Assembly (NCBI RefSeq): GCF_041333735.1
Contig: NZ_JBGKFB010000001.1
Coordinates: 1,808,501-1,872,500 of the forward strand
Direction of reading: 5' to 3'
From: Veillonella sp.
GTDB lineage: Bacteria > Bacillota > Negativicutes > Veillonellales > Veillonellaceae
DNA length: 64,000 nt
In this document: piece after piece, positions 36,477-45,558 of the stretch
How the letters are laid out: every line of letters begins with the position of its first letter
Numbering within the stretch: the stretch's first letter is position 1
Translations under genes and position numbers: made by a program
The notes under the pieces: model-generated
The model's database searches: none
What the model was told of the DNA's origin: nothing
Seen by the model: the letters and a program-made list of their open reading frames with translations, nothing else

Positions 36477-37272
36477 GATTTGCTGCCTCCTCTGCTAAAT
36501 CTTGTTCACGTGTACGACCTGTAAAGAAATTGTATGTTTTTTCCATAACTGGTAAAGAAACAAATAGACCAAAGTATACGCCTAGAACAGTAGTTAACAA
36601 GTTTGCTGCCCCAGCAAGAGCCATAATTTGTTGTTCATAATCAGGATATACTGCAATGATTGGAGCTGTAGCGGCAGCCATCATACTAGCACTACCTACG
36701 CCAGCGCCCATAGCTAATGCCAATGGATGGAACCAACCAGATTGTGCCAACATACCCGCCAAAACGGAGGACCACATAGCGCCAATAAGAACGCCACAAA
36801 TGTACATGCCCATAACACCACGGCCCTCTGGAGAGCTAAAGCCAAATTTGTCGATAATAATCGCTACGTTCGGCTCACGGTCTACAGAGTAACAAGCACC
36901 TACTGCTTCGCGACGCATACCTACTAATAAAGCTACAGGTAAACCGAATACAATAGTACCAAAGAAGTGGCCCAGCTCTTGTAATAACAATGCCCAGCCA
37001 GCACTTGTAAGAATACCAAGATTTGGACCAATGCCTAAGCCTACTTTTACCATCAAGATCATAACGGCAATACCGATATAATCTGCAGATTTTTCCATCT
37101 GTTTAATGGTTAGGATTTTAAATTTAGGAATAGAAATTAATAAACCTAGAATCAATGTGTACAATAATGGCAATAATACAACAGGACCTAGTTTTTTTAT
37201 GCCTATAAATTCAGCGACTACGGTTAATACGAGCGCTAGAAAATGTATTTTGAGATTTCCCAAAAGCTGCAT
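36469..37272 (-). CDS. DUF3100-type integral membrane protein, putative transporter
   Basis: 267 residues with about eight hydrophobic segments. VGACYSVDREPNVAIIIDKFG and GMYICGVLIGAMWSSVLAG are reminiscent of DUF3100-family proteins, which often stand next to M20 amidohydrolases. AGGAGG lies before the ATG. It is the first gene of a three-gene locus whose promoter overlaps a perfect palindrome. The putative role is uptake or exchange of the hydrolase substrate, inferred from context. Confidence 0.72.
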   Translation of the reverse strand: MQLLGNLKIHFLALVLTVVAEFIGIKKLGPVVLLPLLYTLILGLLISIPKFKILTIKQMEKSADYIGIAVMILMVKVGLGIGPNLGILTSAGWALLLQELGHFFGTIVFGLPVALLVGMRREAVGACYSVDREPNVAIIIDKFGFSSPEGRGVMGMYICGVLIGAMWSSVLAGMLAQSGWFHPLALAMGAGVGSASMMAAATAPIIAVYPDYEQQIMALAGAANLLTTVLGVYFGLFVSLPVMEKTYNFFTGRTREQDLAEEAANHE

Positions 37273-37292
37273 AATGACCTCCTATAAAAACA

Positions 37293-37341
37293 TATAATAT
37301 AACATTGTTATATTATAAATAATTGTTATCAAAAGTGTCAA
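37293..37341 (-). promoter_or_regulatory. Promoter overlapped by palindromic operator, upstream of DUF3100 locus
   Basis: On the minus strand TTGACA (37341-37336), 18 bases, TATAAT (37317-37312). From the -10 box runs a perfect 11+11 palindrome with a three-base centre: TATAATATAAC and its complement (37293-37317). A repressor bound there would cover the -10 box and start site. It ends 20 bases before the ATG. Confidence 0.65.
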
Positions 37342-37368
37342 TTACAGATGTACATTTGTCTATTTGCA

Positions 37369-37500
37369 TTATCTTTTTTCAATCATATAAATACCTTTTT
37401 CAGCGTCAATTACCTCAATAACAATATTTTCTATCATTGACGGTTTCACTTTATGAAACCTTTGATCTTGTTCATCATAATAAATGGCCCATTCAGACAT
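37369..37500 (-). CDS. Possible small protein, 43 aa
   Basis: An open frame on the minus strand begins MSEWAIYYDEQDQRF and ends EKGIYMIEKR. Its composition looks protein-like, but no clear ribosome site precedes it, and only 16 bases separate it from the recO terminator, so transcription would need read-through or a promoter inside the hairpin. It may be a small gene or the remnant of a larger one. Confidence 0.35.
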   Translation of the reverse strand: MSEWAIYYDEQDQRFHKVKPSMIENIVIEVIDAEKGIYMIEKR

Positions 37501-37516
37501 ACATGCTGGAATCAAC

Positions 37517-37548
37517 AAAAGGCAGTTTGATTTCTCAAACTGCCTTTT
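37517..37548 (-). terminator. Terminator after recO
   Basis: AAAAGGCAGTTTGA, TTTC, TCAAACTGCCTTTT: a perfect 14-bp stem, seven bases after the recO stop. Confidence 0.92.
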
Positions 37549-37555
37549 ACTATCT

Positions 37556-38260
37556 TTAAATTATGGAATTTAAAAACTTAACGCTTTGTAATGGTTTACC
37601 GATTTCTTGTTCGCAGTATGCAAATAGTAGCTTTTCAAGTTCTTTCCAAATTGTTTTTGGAAGTTCTATAGGCGTGTCTTCGCCCCACTGATAACCAAGA
37701 ATTTGTGGTAATCCAGCTTTCACAGAACGAGAAATGCTAAGATTTGTCGTTTCTTTCAACTGTATCCAGAATGGCTCAATACCATCTTGATGTGAAAAAG
37801 CATTAGCACTAGGCACAACCCCTGCAAGGGATAGTAATTGCCATCCTAGCATTATCGTTCCTAGCTGTACATTGCGGCGTCGTATTTGCTTGGAATAGTT
37901 TACAACGGTATCAAATACCTTGCGATCTACATCATACATAGCAAAAAGTTCTTGAATAAGCTCACTAGCCACTGCAGCATAAGCAATATTATCTAAATTC
38001 ACATCTAAAGATTCTACCACATAGGAACCATCAATTTGTGTAACATTTACATATTCACCATCAGGTACGACCGTTATATACATGGCACTAAAGGGACGTA
38101 AATAGGAACTGTTACGCATGGTCATCATACGCTTATGCGGTATAGATGCACGTATAATCCCTAAGCTAGGTGTGATAAAAGTAAATACAGAGTATAGCTT
38201 ATGTTTTTTTCGACTAATGACGATGGCAGGTGTATTAAAACCACCATTAAGCTTCTTCAT
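37556..38260 (-). CDS. recO: DNA repair protein RecO
   Basis: Helps load RecA on SSB-covered single strands in the RecFOR pathway. 234 residues. The N-terminal OB-fold begins NTPAIVISRKKHKLYSVFTFITPSLG, and a helical region with ELIQELFAMYDVDRKVFD follows. The usual zinc-knuckle cysteines of the C-terminal half are not seen. It sits close to era, as in many bacteria, and overlaps the CNNM/CorC-type gene by 14 bases. Confidence 0.85.
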   Translation of the reverse strand: MKKLNGGFNTPAIVISRKKHKLYSVFTFITPSLGIIRASIPHKRMMTMRNSSYLRPFSAMYITVVPDGEYVNVTQIDGSYVVESLDVNLDNIAYAAVASELIQELFAMYDVDRKVFDTVVNYSKQIRRRNVQLGTIMLGWQLLSLAGVVPSANAFSHQDGIEPFWIQLKETTNLSISRSVKAGLPQILGYQWGEDTPIELPKTIWKELEKLLFAYCEQEIGKPLQSVKFLNSII

Positions 38261-39578
38261 GTTCTTCTTCCATTGTTTCCTCTTCAGGTAAAGGTGTTAC
38301 TTTAATACGGGATACGCGATACCCTTGCATTTGTGTTACTTCAAAGGTATATCCCAATGCATCGACCGTATCACCAACGATTGGCGTCCGTTCTAAGAGA
38401 CCAAATACATAGCCCCCGATTGTATCAGAATCGGAATCGTCGATTTCAACGTCCATCATTTCTTCTACTTCGTCTACAAGGACCTTGCCATCAAATTCGA
38501 AGGATCCATCTGCATAAGCAATTTTAGCTGGTAAGTGTGGTTCATGTTCGTCTTGAATATCCCCAACGAGCTCTTCGATAATATCTTCAAGACCTACAAG
38601 ACCAACCATACCACCGTATTCATCTACAACGATAGCTTGATAGATACGACGAGTTCTCATATATTGTAGCAGTGTAGATAACTTCATTACCTCTGGCACA
38701 GTTAAGATATCTCGTTTTACATTACGCAAATCCTTACGCGCTTGGTTAGGACGTTCCATGAGGTCCTTAATATGAACTAGACCAATGATATGATCCTTAT
38801 CCTCCACACATAGAGGGTAACGGGTATGTGCTTTAGAGCGAATAAATTTCATCGCTTCATCGTAACCGTCTTCAACGAAAATACAATCCACATCTTGACG
38901 CGGTACCATAACCTCTTTAGCTCTACGGTCTACAAAGTTAAAAACATTGTCAATCAACTCTGATTCCACTTGGTCTAGTTGACCTTCTTCATGGCTTCGA
39001 GAGATCATCATACGAATCTCTTCTTCAGAGTACACAAGATCTAGCTCTGTTAAATATTTTGTTTTGTAAAAGTCCAAAATAACGGTGGAAATTTTGCTAG
39101 CAATCCAAATGAACGGATATACCAAACGACCAGCCGCTACTACGATACGGCTATAAGTATTTACATACTTCGTTGGGAACGATAAGCCCAATGCTTTAGG
39201 TACGATTTCACCAAAGATTAAAACGATTAAGCTAATTAATAACAATAAAAGTATATCTAGTACGAAGTGCATCCATGTACTATGCACATTAAATACTGCT
39301 ACAAGTTGATCTACGATGTTATCAAATACATAGGTGCCTGTACCAGCAAGAGCCAAAATAAAGAATAAAATCAAAAACTGCGTCGTATTTAAAAAATACT
39401 CAGGGTTTTGATAGAGTTTTAATAAAAACTCTCGATCCTTCTCTAAAAGGATATCCATATCCTCAACATGCTCTTTACGAAGACGAGCAAAGGAGAACTT
39501 TGCGACCACAAAAAAGTTAATTAAAAATATACATACAAGACCAAACCCTATGGGTAACAGGCCATCTACACTATCCAT
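38247..39578 (-). CDS. CNNM/CorC-type transporter-like protein (DUF21, CBS pair, CorC_HlyC)
   Basis: 443-residue membrane protein: N-terminal DUF21 domain with about four helices, then two CBS domains (MVPRQDVDCIFVEDGYDEA and VVDEYGGMVGLVGLEDIIEE), then a C-terminal CorC_HlyC domain (GTIGGYVFGLLER-like, reading TIGGYVFGLLERTPIVGD). The family is linked to Mg2+ or Co2+ export and is often misnamed hemolysin. I use the ATG at 39578, which follows AAGGA. It lies between era and recO. Confidence 0.9.
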   Translation of the reverse strand: MDSVDGLLPIGFGLVCIFLINFFVVAKFSFARLRKEHVEDMDILLEKDREFLLKLYQNPEYFLNTTQFLILFFILALAGTGTYVFDNIVDQLVAVFNVHSTWMHFVLDILLLLLISLIVLIFGEIVPKALGLSFPTKYVNTYSRIVVAAGRLVYPFIWIASKISTVILDFYKTKYLTELDLVYSEEEIRMMISRSHEEGQLDQVESELIDNVFNFVDRRAKEVMVPRQDVDCIFVEDGYDEAMKFIRSKAHTRYPLCVEDKDHIIGLVHIKDLMERPNQARKDLRNVKRDILTVPEVMKLSTLLQYMRTRRIYQAIVVDEYGGMVGLVGLEDIIEELVGDIQDEHEPHLPAKIAYADGSFEFDGKVLVDEVEEMMDVEIDDSDSDTIGGYVFGLLERTPIVGDTVDALGYTFEVTQMQGYRVSRIKVTPLPEEETMEEEHEEA

Positions 39579-39632
39579 CTTAATTCCTTTCATACAATAG
39601 GGAAAACAAGTTAGTTTTTATTATAGCAAAAA

Positions 39633-40532
39633 TTATTTTCTATAACCAAGTTCAGATAACATACCGGATTTATTACGCCAATCCTTTTTAACCTTAACCC
39701 AAAGGTCTAAGTACACCTTTGTAGCCAATAGTTTTTGAATATCTGCACGCGCTTCAGCACCGAGTTGTTTCAACAAGGCACCTTTCTTACCGATGATAAT
39801 GCCCTTTTGAGAGTCTCGTTCACAGTAAATAGTAGCACGGATATAGGTTGTACCATCATCACGCGTTTTCATTTCATCTACATCTACAGCGATAGCATGA
39901 GGGATTTCATCACGTGTAGCCAATAGGATTTTTTCACGAACAATATCAGATATGATAAGACGTTCTGGTTGGTCCGTAATCATATCCTCTGGGAAGTATT
40001 GTGGACCTTCCGGTAATGTTTCTTCTAATACATTTAGAACTTCATTTAGGTTCTCTTTATCCTTTGCAGAAATAGGAATAACCCCTGCAAATGGATATGC
40101 ATCTTGATAAGACACGATGGCTTCTAAAAGCTCCTCTTTTTTTAGAGTATCAATCTTGTTAACGACTAAGAAAACAGGCACTTTTACACGTTTTAATTGC
40201 TCTATAATAAAGTTATCACCAGGGCCGCGTTTTTCATTGCCTGCTACTACAAATAAAACAGCTTCCGTTTCTTTCAAGGACTCAATGGCAGCATCTACCA
40301 TGAATTCACCTAATTTATGTTTTGGCTTATGTACACCTGGTGTATCCATGAAAACGATTTGTTTTGCCTCATCTGTATATACACAGATAATACGGTTACG
40401 CGTTGTTTGAGCCTTATCGGATACGATAGCGATTTTGTCGCCAATAAGGGCATTAATTAATGTAGATTTACCAACATTAGGGCGTCCTACAACGGCAACA
40501 AAGCCAGATTTAAAATATTCGTTCTTATTCAT
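39633..40532 (-). CDS. era: GTPase Era
   Basis: Ras-like GTPase with a KH domain that binds 16S rRNA near its 3' end during 30S assembly. 299 residues. G1 GRPNVGKST, G3 DTPGVH, G4 NKID, and at the C-terminus the KH domain with GIIIGKKGALLKQLG. The start overlaps the ybeY stop (ATGAATAA), with GGAGG 12 bases upstream, a rather long spacing. phoH-ybeY-era is a conserved cluster. Confidence 0.97.
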   Translation of the reverse strand: MNKNEYFKSGFVAVVGRPNVGKSTLINALIGDKIAIVSDKAQTTRNRIICVYTDEAKQIVFMDTPGVHKPKHKLGEFMVDAAIESLKETEAVLFVVAGNEKRGPGDNFIIEQLKRVKVPVFLVVNKIDTLKKEELLEAIVSYQDAYPFAGVIPISAKDKENLNEVLNVLEETLPEGPQYFPEDMITDQPERLIISDIVREKILLATRDEIPHAIAVDVDEMKTRDDGTTYIRATIYCERDSQKGIIIGKKGALLKQLGAEARADIQKLLATKVYLDLWVKVKKDWRNKSGMLSELGYRK

Positions 40533-41001
40533 TATATGGTGCATCCTCCCGCACATAACCGAGATTACCTAAGATAAATTCTTCTTCAGTGCGCATCTCT
40601 TTTTTATCTTCTTCGTTCATATGGTCATAGCCTAAGATATGTAAGCAACTGTGAGTCGTTAAATACGCTAATTCTCGTTCAAAGCTATGTCCATATTCAA
40701 TAGCCTGTTCACGAGTGCGCTCTAAAGAAATAATCATATCACCAAGTAAGTGATGTTCCTCTTCACTGCCTTCATAATCATCCCCTTCATTAAGGGCAAA
40801 TGACAATACATCAGTAGGTCTATCGATACCGCGATATTCCTTATTAAGCTCGTGAATTTTAGCATTATCGCAGAGTAAAATACTCATTTCATCTTCTTCA
40901 AGGCCATATACGCGACTTACTTCATCACAAACTTTACGGATAACGGCCTCAATATTGGAATCCTCTTGAATTCCTTCATCATAGCTAATATGTATATACA
41001 T
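40525..41001 (-). CDS. ybeY: Endoribonuclease YbeY
   Basis: Metal-dependent rRNA-processing and quality-control RNase. 158 residues. The zinc motif HSCLHILGYDH (His-x3-His-x5-His) lies near residue 120. DRPTDVLSFALNE is the other family block. Two bases after phoH, overlapping era by eight bases. Confidence 0.96.
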   Translation of the reverse strand: MYIHISYDEGIQEDSNIEAVIRKVCDEVSRVYGLEEDEMSILLCDNAKIHELNKEYRGIDRPTDVLSFALNEGDDYEGSEEEHHLLGDMIISLERTREQAIEYGHSFERELAYLTTHSCLHILGYDHMNEEDKKEMRTEEEFILGNLGYVREDAPYNE

Positions 41002-41003
41002 GC

Positions 41004-42017
41004 TTATCCTTTCGCTACATGCTCTTTAGATGCTGCGTTAGTTTCCGCAGTCTCACCAGCTAATTTACGTTCATGATACTGATCGTAAGCTTTTACAATG
41101 CGACCTACTAAATCGTGACGCACAACGTCTTGATCGCTAAAGTAAACCATATGAATACCAGGTACATGACGCAATACCTTTTCAGCCTCGCCAAGACCAG
41201 ACACAACACGTGGTGGCAAGTCAATTTGTGTCTTATCACCGTTGACTACCATTTTAGAGTTGTTACCTAGACGGGTTAAGAACATCTTCATCTGTTCAGC
41301 CGTCGTATTTTGAGCTTCGTCTAGAATAACGAAGGCGTTTTCTAAGGTACGACCACGCATATACGCTAGTGGTGCTACCTCGATAGTACCACGTTCCATA
41401 AAGCGTTGTACTTGCTCGATGCCAAACATTTCATGTAATGCATCATAAAGAGGTCGCAAATAAGGATCTACCTTATCTTGTAATTCACCAGGTAGGAAGC
41501 CTAATCGTTCACCAGCCTCTACAGCAGGACGAGTCAAAATGATTTTATCTACATTGCGGTTTTTTAAATAGAATGCAGCTAACGCTACGGCTAAGAATGT
41601 TTTACCTGTACCAGCAGGGCCTATACCAAAGGTAATGGTATTTTTACGAATGCTATCTACATAGTATTTCTGACCTTCCGTTTTAGGCGTAATATTTTTA
41701 CCGCGCATGTTAACGGATAAGGTATCTTCAAACATAGTATGTACAGCATCAGCTTTGCCATTAGCTACGAGTTTGGCTGCAATACGAACTTGCGACTCAG
41801 TAATAGTACTGCCTTCACGGTATAGGAATACTAGTTCTTCTAGCGTGCGATACAGGGCCTCTACTTGTTTTTCATCGCCCTTGATAACAACAGTATCACC
41901 GCGTGCCACTACATCTGCAGAGATGACTTCAAGCATCATATGCAGATATCGATTATGTTGACCTAGTATGGATTGTGCTAGGTCATATGTAGGAAATGTA
42001 AAAACTTGTTCGCTCAT
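41004..42017 (-). CDS. phoH: PhoH-family ATPase
   Basis: 337 residues. Walker A GPAGTGKT near residue 138 and Walker B FVILDEAQN. EAGERLGFLPGELQDKVDPYLRP is the PhoH block, split here for length. A small nucleic-acid-binding region precedes the ATPase. The family is thought to act in RNA metabolism together with YbeY, and the neighbouring ybeY and era fit. A GGAGG-type site precedes the ATG. Confidence 0.95.
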   Translation of the reverse strand: MSEQVFTFPTYDLAQSILGQHNRYLHMMLEVISADVVARGDTVVIKGDEKQVEALYRTLEELVFLYREGSTITESQVRIAAKLVANGKADAVHTMFEDTLSVNMRGKNITPKTEGQKYYVDSIRKNTITFGIGPAGTGKTFLAVALAAFYLKNRNVDKIILTRPAVEAGERLGFLPGELQDKVDPYLRPLYDALHEMFGIEQVQRFMERGTIEVAPLAYMRGRTLENAFVILDEAQNTTAEQMKMFLTRLGNNSKMVVNGDKTQIDLPPRVVSGLGEAEKVLRHVPGIHMVYFSDQDVVRHDLVGRIVKAYDQYHERKLAGETAETNAASKEHVAKG

Positions 42018-42025
42018 ATAACCTC

Positions 42026-42991
42026 CTAATCTATAAACTTACGAACGGCTTTGCCGTTTAAATAATCACATAAATCACCTTGATGAGCATCTAGTTCGTC
42101 TAATTTATCATCAATTAAATCTTGAACGCGCCACCACCCCATGGACCAGTTCGTAAATAACGTATTATCTTCAGGTGCTCTCCCGACAAGACGTTGTAAG
42201 ACAATATCTGGATGTAAATGACGTACAAAATTCACAACCCGATCAGCATATTCTTCGGCACTAATTAAGGTAAATTGCCCCTCTTGATACCACTTGGCCA
42301 TCAACGTATTTTTGACGATATATAAAGCATGCAATTTTACTTGATCTACGCCAAGGGCTGACAAAATACGGGCCCCTTCGATGGTATCCTGCATTGTATC
42401 CCAAGGTAAATTGACAATCATATGGGTTGTGACATTAAATCCGTATCTCTTAATGCGTAATACAGCATCAATAAACTGAGCTAAATCATGGCCACGATTA
42501 ATCTTCTCAAGGGTATCATAATTGACCGTTTGCAATCCTAATTCAATATAAATATCCTTTTGAAAACGATCTCTAATATCAGCTAATATGTCTAAATATT
42601 CATCGGCAATACAATCTGGTCGCGTCGCAATAGCAATGCCTACAGCTTCATCGATACAGCCTTGTTCCATATAGCTATTAAAATCATCAAGACCCAAATA
42701 GGTATTACTAAAGTTTTGATAATAAGGTATAAATTTTTTCGCCTTATATTTAGGACCTATGTGAGCAATGTTTTCTTCTAATTGCATGCGTACTGTCATC
42801 CAAGCAGGACGATTTTCATAGCCCGCACCGATTTCACCGCAGAAGGTACAGCCTCCTACGCCGGCTGAACCGTCTCGATTTGGACACGTTAGCGGTAAGG
42901 CAACAGGCAGCTTATAAACCTTTTCCCCATAGGTTTCTTTATAGTATTTAGATACCATGCGGTATCGTTTTGGTCTCGTTGTATCGGTCAT
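42026..42991 (-). CDS. Radical SAM protein, TIGR01212/YhcC family
   Basis: 321 residues. The cluster-binding cysteines have the unusual spacing of this family, TCPNRDGSAGVGGCTFC, where the first Cys is far from the second. GLQTVNYDTLEKINRGHD and TTHMIVNLPWDT are further blocks. The exact reaction of the family is not known. It lies eight bases upstream of phoH and so may share its transcript. Confidence 0.88.
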   Translation of the reverse strand: MTDTTRPKRYRMVSKYYKETYGEKVYKLPVALPLTCPNRDGSAGVGGCTFCGEIGAGYENRPAWMTVRMQLEENIAHIGPKYKAKKFIPYYQNFSNTYLGLDDFNSYMEQGCIDEAVGIAIATRPDCIADEYLDILADIRDRFQKDIYIELGLQTVNYDTLEKINRGHDLAQFIDAVLRIKRYGFNVTTHMIVNLPWDTMQDTIEGARILSALGVDQVKLHALYIVKNTLMAKWYQEGQFTLISAEEYADRVVNFVRHLHPDIVLQRLVGRAPEDNTLFTNWSMGWWRVQDLIDDKLDELDAHQGDLCDYLNGKAVRKFID

Positions 42992-43072
42992 AACACTCCT
43001 ATTTAACTAACCAATCATCACTTGTTATGTAATATTTCAACTATCAAAATTAGATAAATTATTTTTATATTA

Positions 43073-44911
43073 CTAACAAGCCTCTATTTCAGGACGTATA
43101 AATGGTTTAACCTCTTTATTAACGTCAATTACAACTGTAAATGGTGTACTAGGTACATTATCTATGCCCAATACATATGCAGTATCTTTGGACATAGGCA
43201 TTTCTACATATTGTTGGCGAATCTTACGCCATTCTTTAAATGTATAGTTTGGAATATACTGAGATGCGATCTCTTCGTTTCGCCAGAATGCTTCCCCTTC
43301 TTGTAAAAGTTCCTTTGTCTGCTTAGGCAAACCTACGGCTTCACTTCGAACCTTACCACGATAGCTAACAAGTGTATCGTACTGTAGTAATTCGGCCGCT
43401 ACATTGTCGCCTTTAGCCAAGAAGAAATTATATAAGAACTCTATTTGGTCGATATCTTTCAAGTTAATCTTGTGATTACCTGCATCGAGCCAAGCTTGTG
43501 TCATTTCACAGAAATAAGAAAAAGCGTCTTTTTTAGGCTCCACTTTTGTGAGATCATACTTTTTCATTGGTGGTACATGATTTGTTACTATAGCTTCACC
43601 AGTTATGGATGTATCAGTATGTTCCTTAATAAGCTTGCTACCAATATAGGCAAAGACAGTTCTAAAACGCTCACTATTATAGAAGCGTTCAAATACATCT
43701 TCAAAGTGCTTTAAGAAGCGTACATCATTATATGGTAATACATGAGTGCTCAAAACCTCATATGGCGCTAACGGATCACTAATATATTGGTATGCCTCCA
43801 TGCGGCGTACACCAGATCCTTTTAATAGTTTCAAGAATCCTATTTGTAGCGCATGAGGTTGTAAGCTAAATAAATCATTGAAGGATAATCCAAATCGTGC
43901 TTTATTTTCGTAAGGTAAGCCTACAATTAAATCCATATGTACATGTGTGCGTCCCGCCTCAATAATAGGGCGAATTGCCTTTTGAATGTACGGCCAATCA
44001 TTATATCGGTTAATAGCATCTAAAGTTTTCTTATGTGTACTTTGTACGCCCACTTCGATTTGAATACGCCCTGGTGGTGTTTCACAGAGAATATTTGTTT
44101 CCCATTCTGTCATGAGCTCAGGTTCCATTTCTAAATGGAAGTTCGTCTCTGTATTGGCATCTCGCATAAATTCCATCAATGGACGATGATGATGTGGTGC
44201 ACAGTTAAATGTTCTATCTACAAACTTAACTTGCTTTACCTTATGGTCGATAAACCATTGTAATTCTTTAAAAGTTCGCTCTTGTGGGAAGAATCGCACT
44301 GTATTCTTATTGCCAGATAAGCAATACTGACAAGAGAACGGACAACCACGAGAGGACTCATAGTAGATAATTTTATGTTCTAAATCAATCATATCCTCTT
44401 CTACATATGGAAATGGAATAGTGCTAAGATCTTTAACCTCTACGGCCTCAGTGGATCCCATAAGTTGACCTGTAATATGGCGCCCACGAACGCCAGCAAT
44501 TTCCTCTGTAAGGCCATCCTTGCCATTTGTTAGTGCGCTAATGAGTTTATAAAAGGCTTCTTCCCCTTCGCCTTGTACAACATAATCTACAGCATGGCAA
44601 CGATTTAGAATTTCATCGGCAGTGAAAGATACCTCCGGACCGCCTAAGATAATTTTAATATCTGGTCGAACTGCTTTCACCATGTCCACCACATGTAAGG
44701 TCATTTCAATGTTCCAGATATAGCAAGCAAAGCCCAATACATCTATATTGCGCTCTGTAATATCGCTAAGAATATGTAAAACAGGCATATTAATAGTATA
44801 TTCTACTATATCGTATGCCTGTCCGTGAGCCTGCCCGTAGGCTTTGAGATATCGCAAAGCCAGGGAGGAATGTATAAATTTTGAGTTTAATGTGGATAAA
44901 ACTACGTTCAT
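43073..44911 (-). CDS. B12-binding radical SAM protein with DUF4080 C-terminus
   Basis: 612 residues. The N-terminal 130 residues form a cobalamin-binding-like Rossmann domain (MNVVLSTLNSKFIHSSLALR start, ILGGPEVSF). The radical SAM cluster motif is SSRGCPFSCQYCLSG (CxxxCxxC). EVGVQSTHKKTLDAINR and HVHMDLIVGLPYE follow. The last 200 residues match the DUF4080-type extension in architecture. Substrate unknown, possibly a methyl transfer. It has no closely coupled neighbour: 81 bases separate it from the next gene. Confidence 0.87.
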   Translation of the reverse strand: MNVVLSTLNSKFIHSSLALRYLKAYGQAHGQAYDIVEYTINMPVLHILSDITERNIDVLGFACYIWNIEMTLHVVDMVKAVRPDIKIILGGPEVSFTADEILNRCHAVDYVVQGEGEEAFYKLISALTNGKDGLTEEIAGVRGRHITGQLMGSTEAVEVKDLSTIPFPYVEEDMIDLEHKIIYYESSRGCPFSCQYCLSGNKNTVRFFPQERTFKELQWFIDHKVKQVKFVDRTFNCAPHHHRPLMEFMRDANTETNFHLEMEPELMTEWETNILCETPPGRIQIEVGVQSTHKKTLDAINRYNDWPYIQKAIRPIIEAGRTHVHMDLIVGLPYENKARFGLSFNDLFSLQPHALQIGFLKLLKGSGVRRMEAYQYISDPLAPYEVLSTHVLPYNDVRFLKHFEDVFERFYNSERFRTVFAYIGSKLIKEHTDTSITGEAIVTNHVPPMKKYDLTKVEPKKDAFSYFCEMTQAWLDAGNHKINLKDIDQIEFLYNFFLAKGDNVAAELLQYDTLVSYRGKVRSEAVGLPKQTKELLQEGEAFWRNEEIASQYIPNYTFKEWRKIRQQYVEMPMSKDTAYVLGIDNVPSTPFTVVIDVNKEVKPFIRPEIEAC

Positions 44912-44974
44912 AGGTCCCCTTTATATCATCGAATGGCTCAGCCACCGTCTAGTCATAATATATATATTATACCA

Positions 44975-45391
44975 TTAAAAGAGGCCAAAGATAAAGGAAA
45001 CAATAGCTCCCACTAAAATGACAACCCCTACAACAGATAGGATAATGCCACCAAAAAATACTACAGCTGCTAATACAATTGCTAGAATGATAATTAAAAC
45101 AATACGACTTAGCCAACTCGTACTATTAAAGCTATACACCTTAACATGAGGGCCATATTGATTGTACTCTTCACCGCGTTGATACTCTTCGTTCATATTA
45201 CTAGGTGTAGAGTCCACATGAACAGAGTCTCCTACCTCTTCAATGGTTACACCATCAAAGTCACGGCGTTCATCATCAGATAATACCCGTGTATTTGGCT
45301 CTCCGAAGTGAGCATTACTACCAAAGCTATCGCTACGTTCATTATTTCTATATGTATTTTGATTGTTATTTGTATTGTGTTGATCAGACAT
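44975..45391 (-). CDS. Hypothetical membrane protein with hydrophilic N-terminus, 138 aa
   Basis: The first 85 residues are Asn/Asp/Glu-rich and probably disordered (DQHNTNNNQNTYRNN). The last 50 are two closely spaced hydrophobic helices rich in Val, Ile and Gly. The ATG at 45391 follows AAAGGA; 15 codons upstream in frame are not used. No known family seen. Confidence 0.6.
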   Translation of the reverse strand: MSDQHNTNNNQNTYRNNERSDSFGSNAHFGEPNTRVLSDDERRDFDGVTIEEVGDSVHVDSTPSNMNEEYQRGEEYNQYGPHVKVYSFNSTSWLSRIVLIIILAIVLAAVVFFGGIILSVVGVVILVGAIVSFIFGLF

Positions 45392-45474
45392 CGTTACGTC
45401 CTTTATATGACCAAAATAATAATTAATTTTATACAACTTATTATACCATATTTCTATGATAAAAATGCAAATAA

Positions 45475-45520
45475 ATATCCCCTATAGATATAAATTCATA
45501 TATCTCTAGGGGATATTTTT
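45475..45520 (-). terminator. Terminator after gatB
   Basis: ATATCCCCTA-AGATAT and ATATCT-TAGGGGATAT form a long stem with small bulges, and a T-run follows on the minus strand. It ends gatCAB. Confidence 0.8.
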
Positions 45521-45558
45521 ATTTGTATTGCTTATGCGACTATATACTAACGGACAAA

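Noticed and set aside
36469..37272. Lysine exporter or malonate transporter
   Set aside because: The helix layout is similar, but I could not see diagnostic motifs, and the neighbouring amidohydrolase suggests another substrate.
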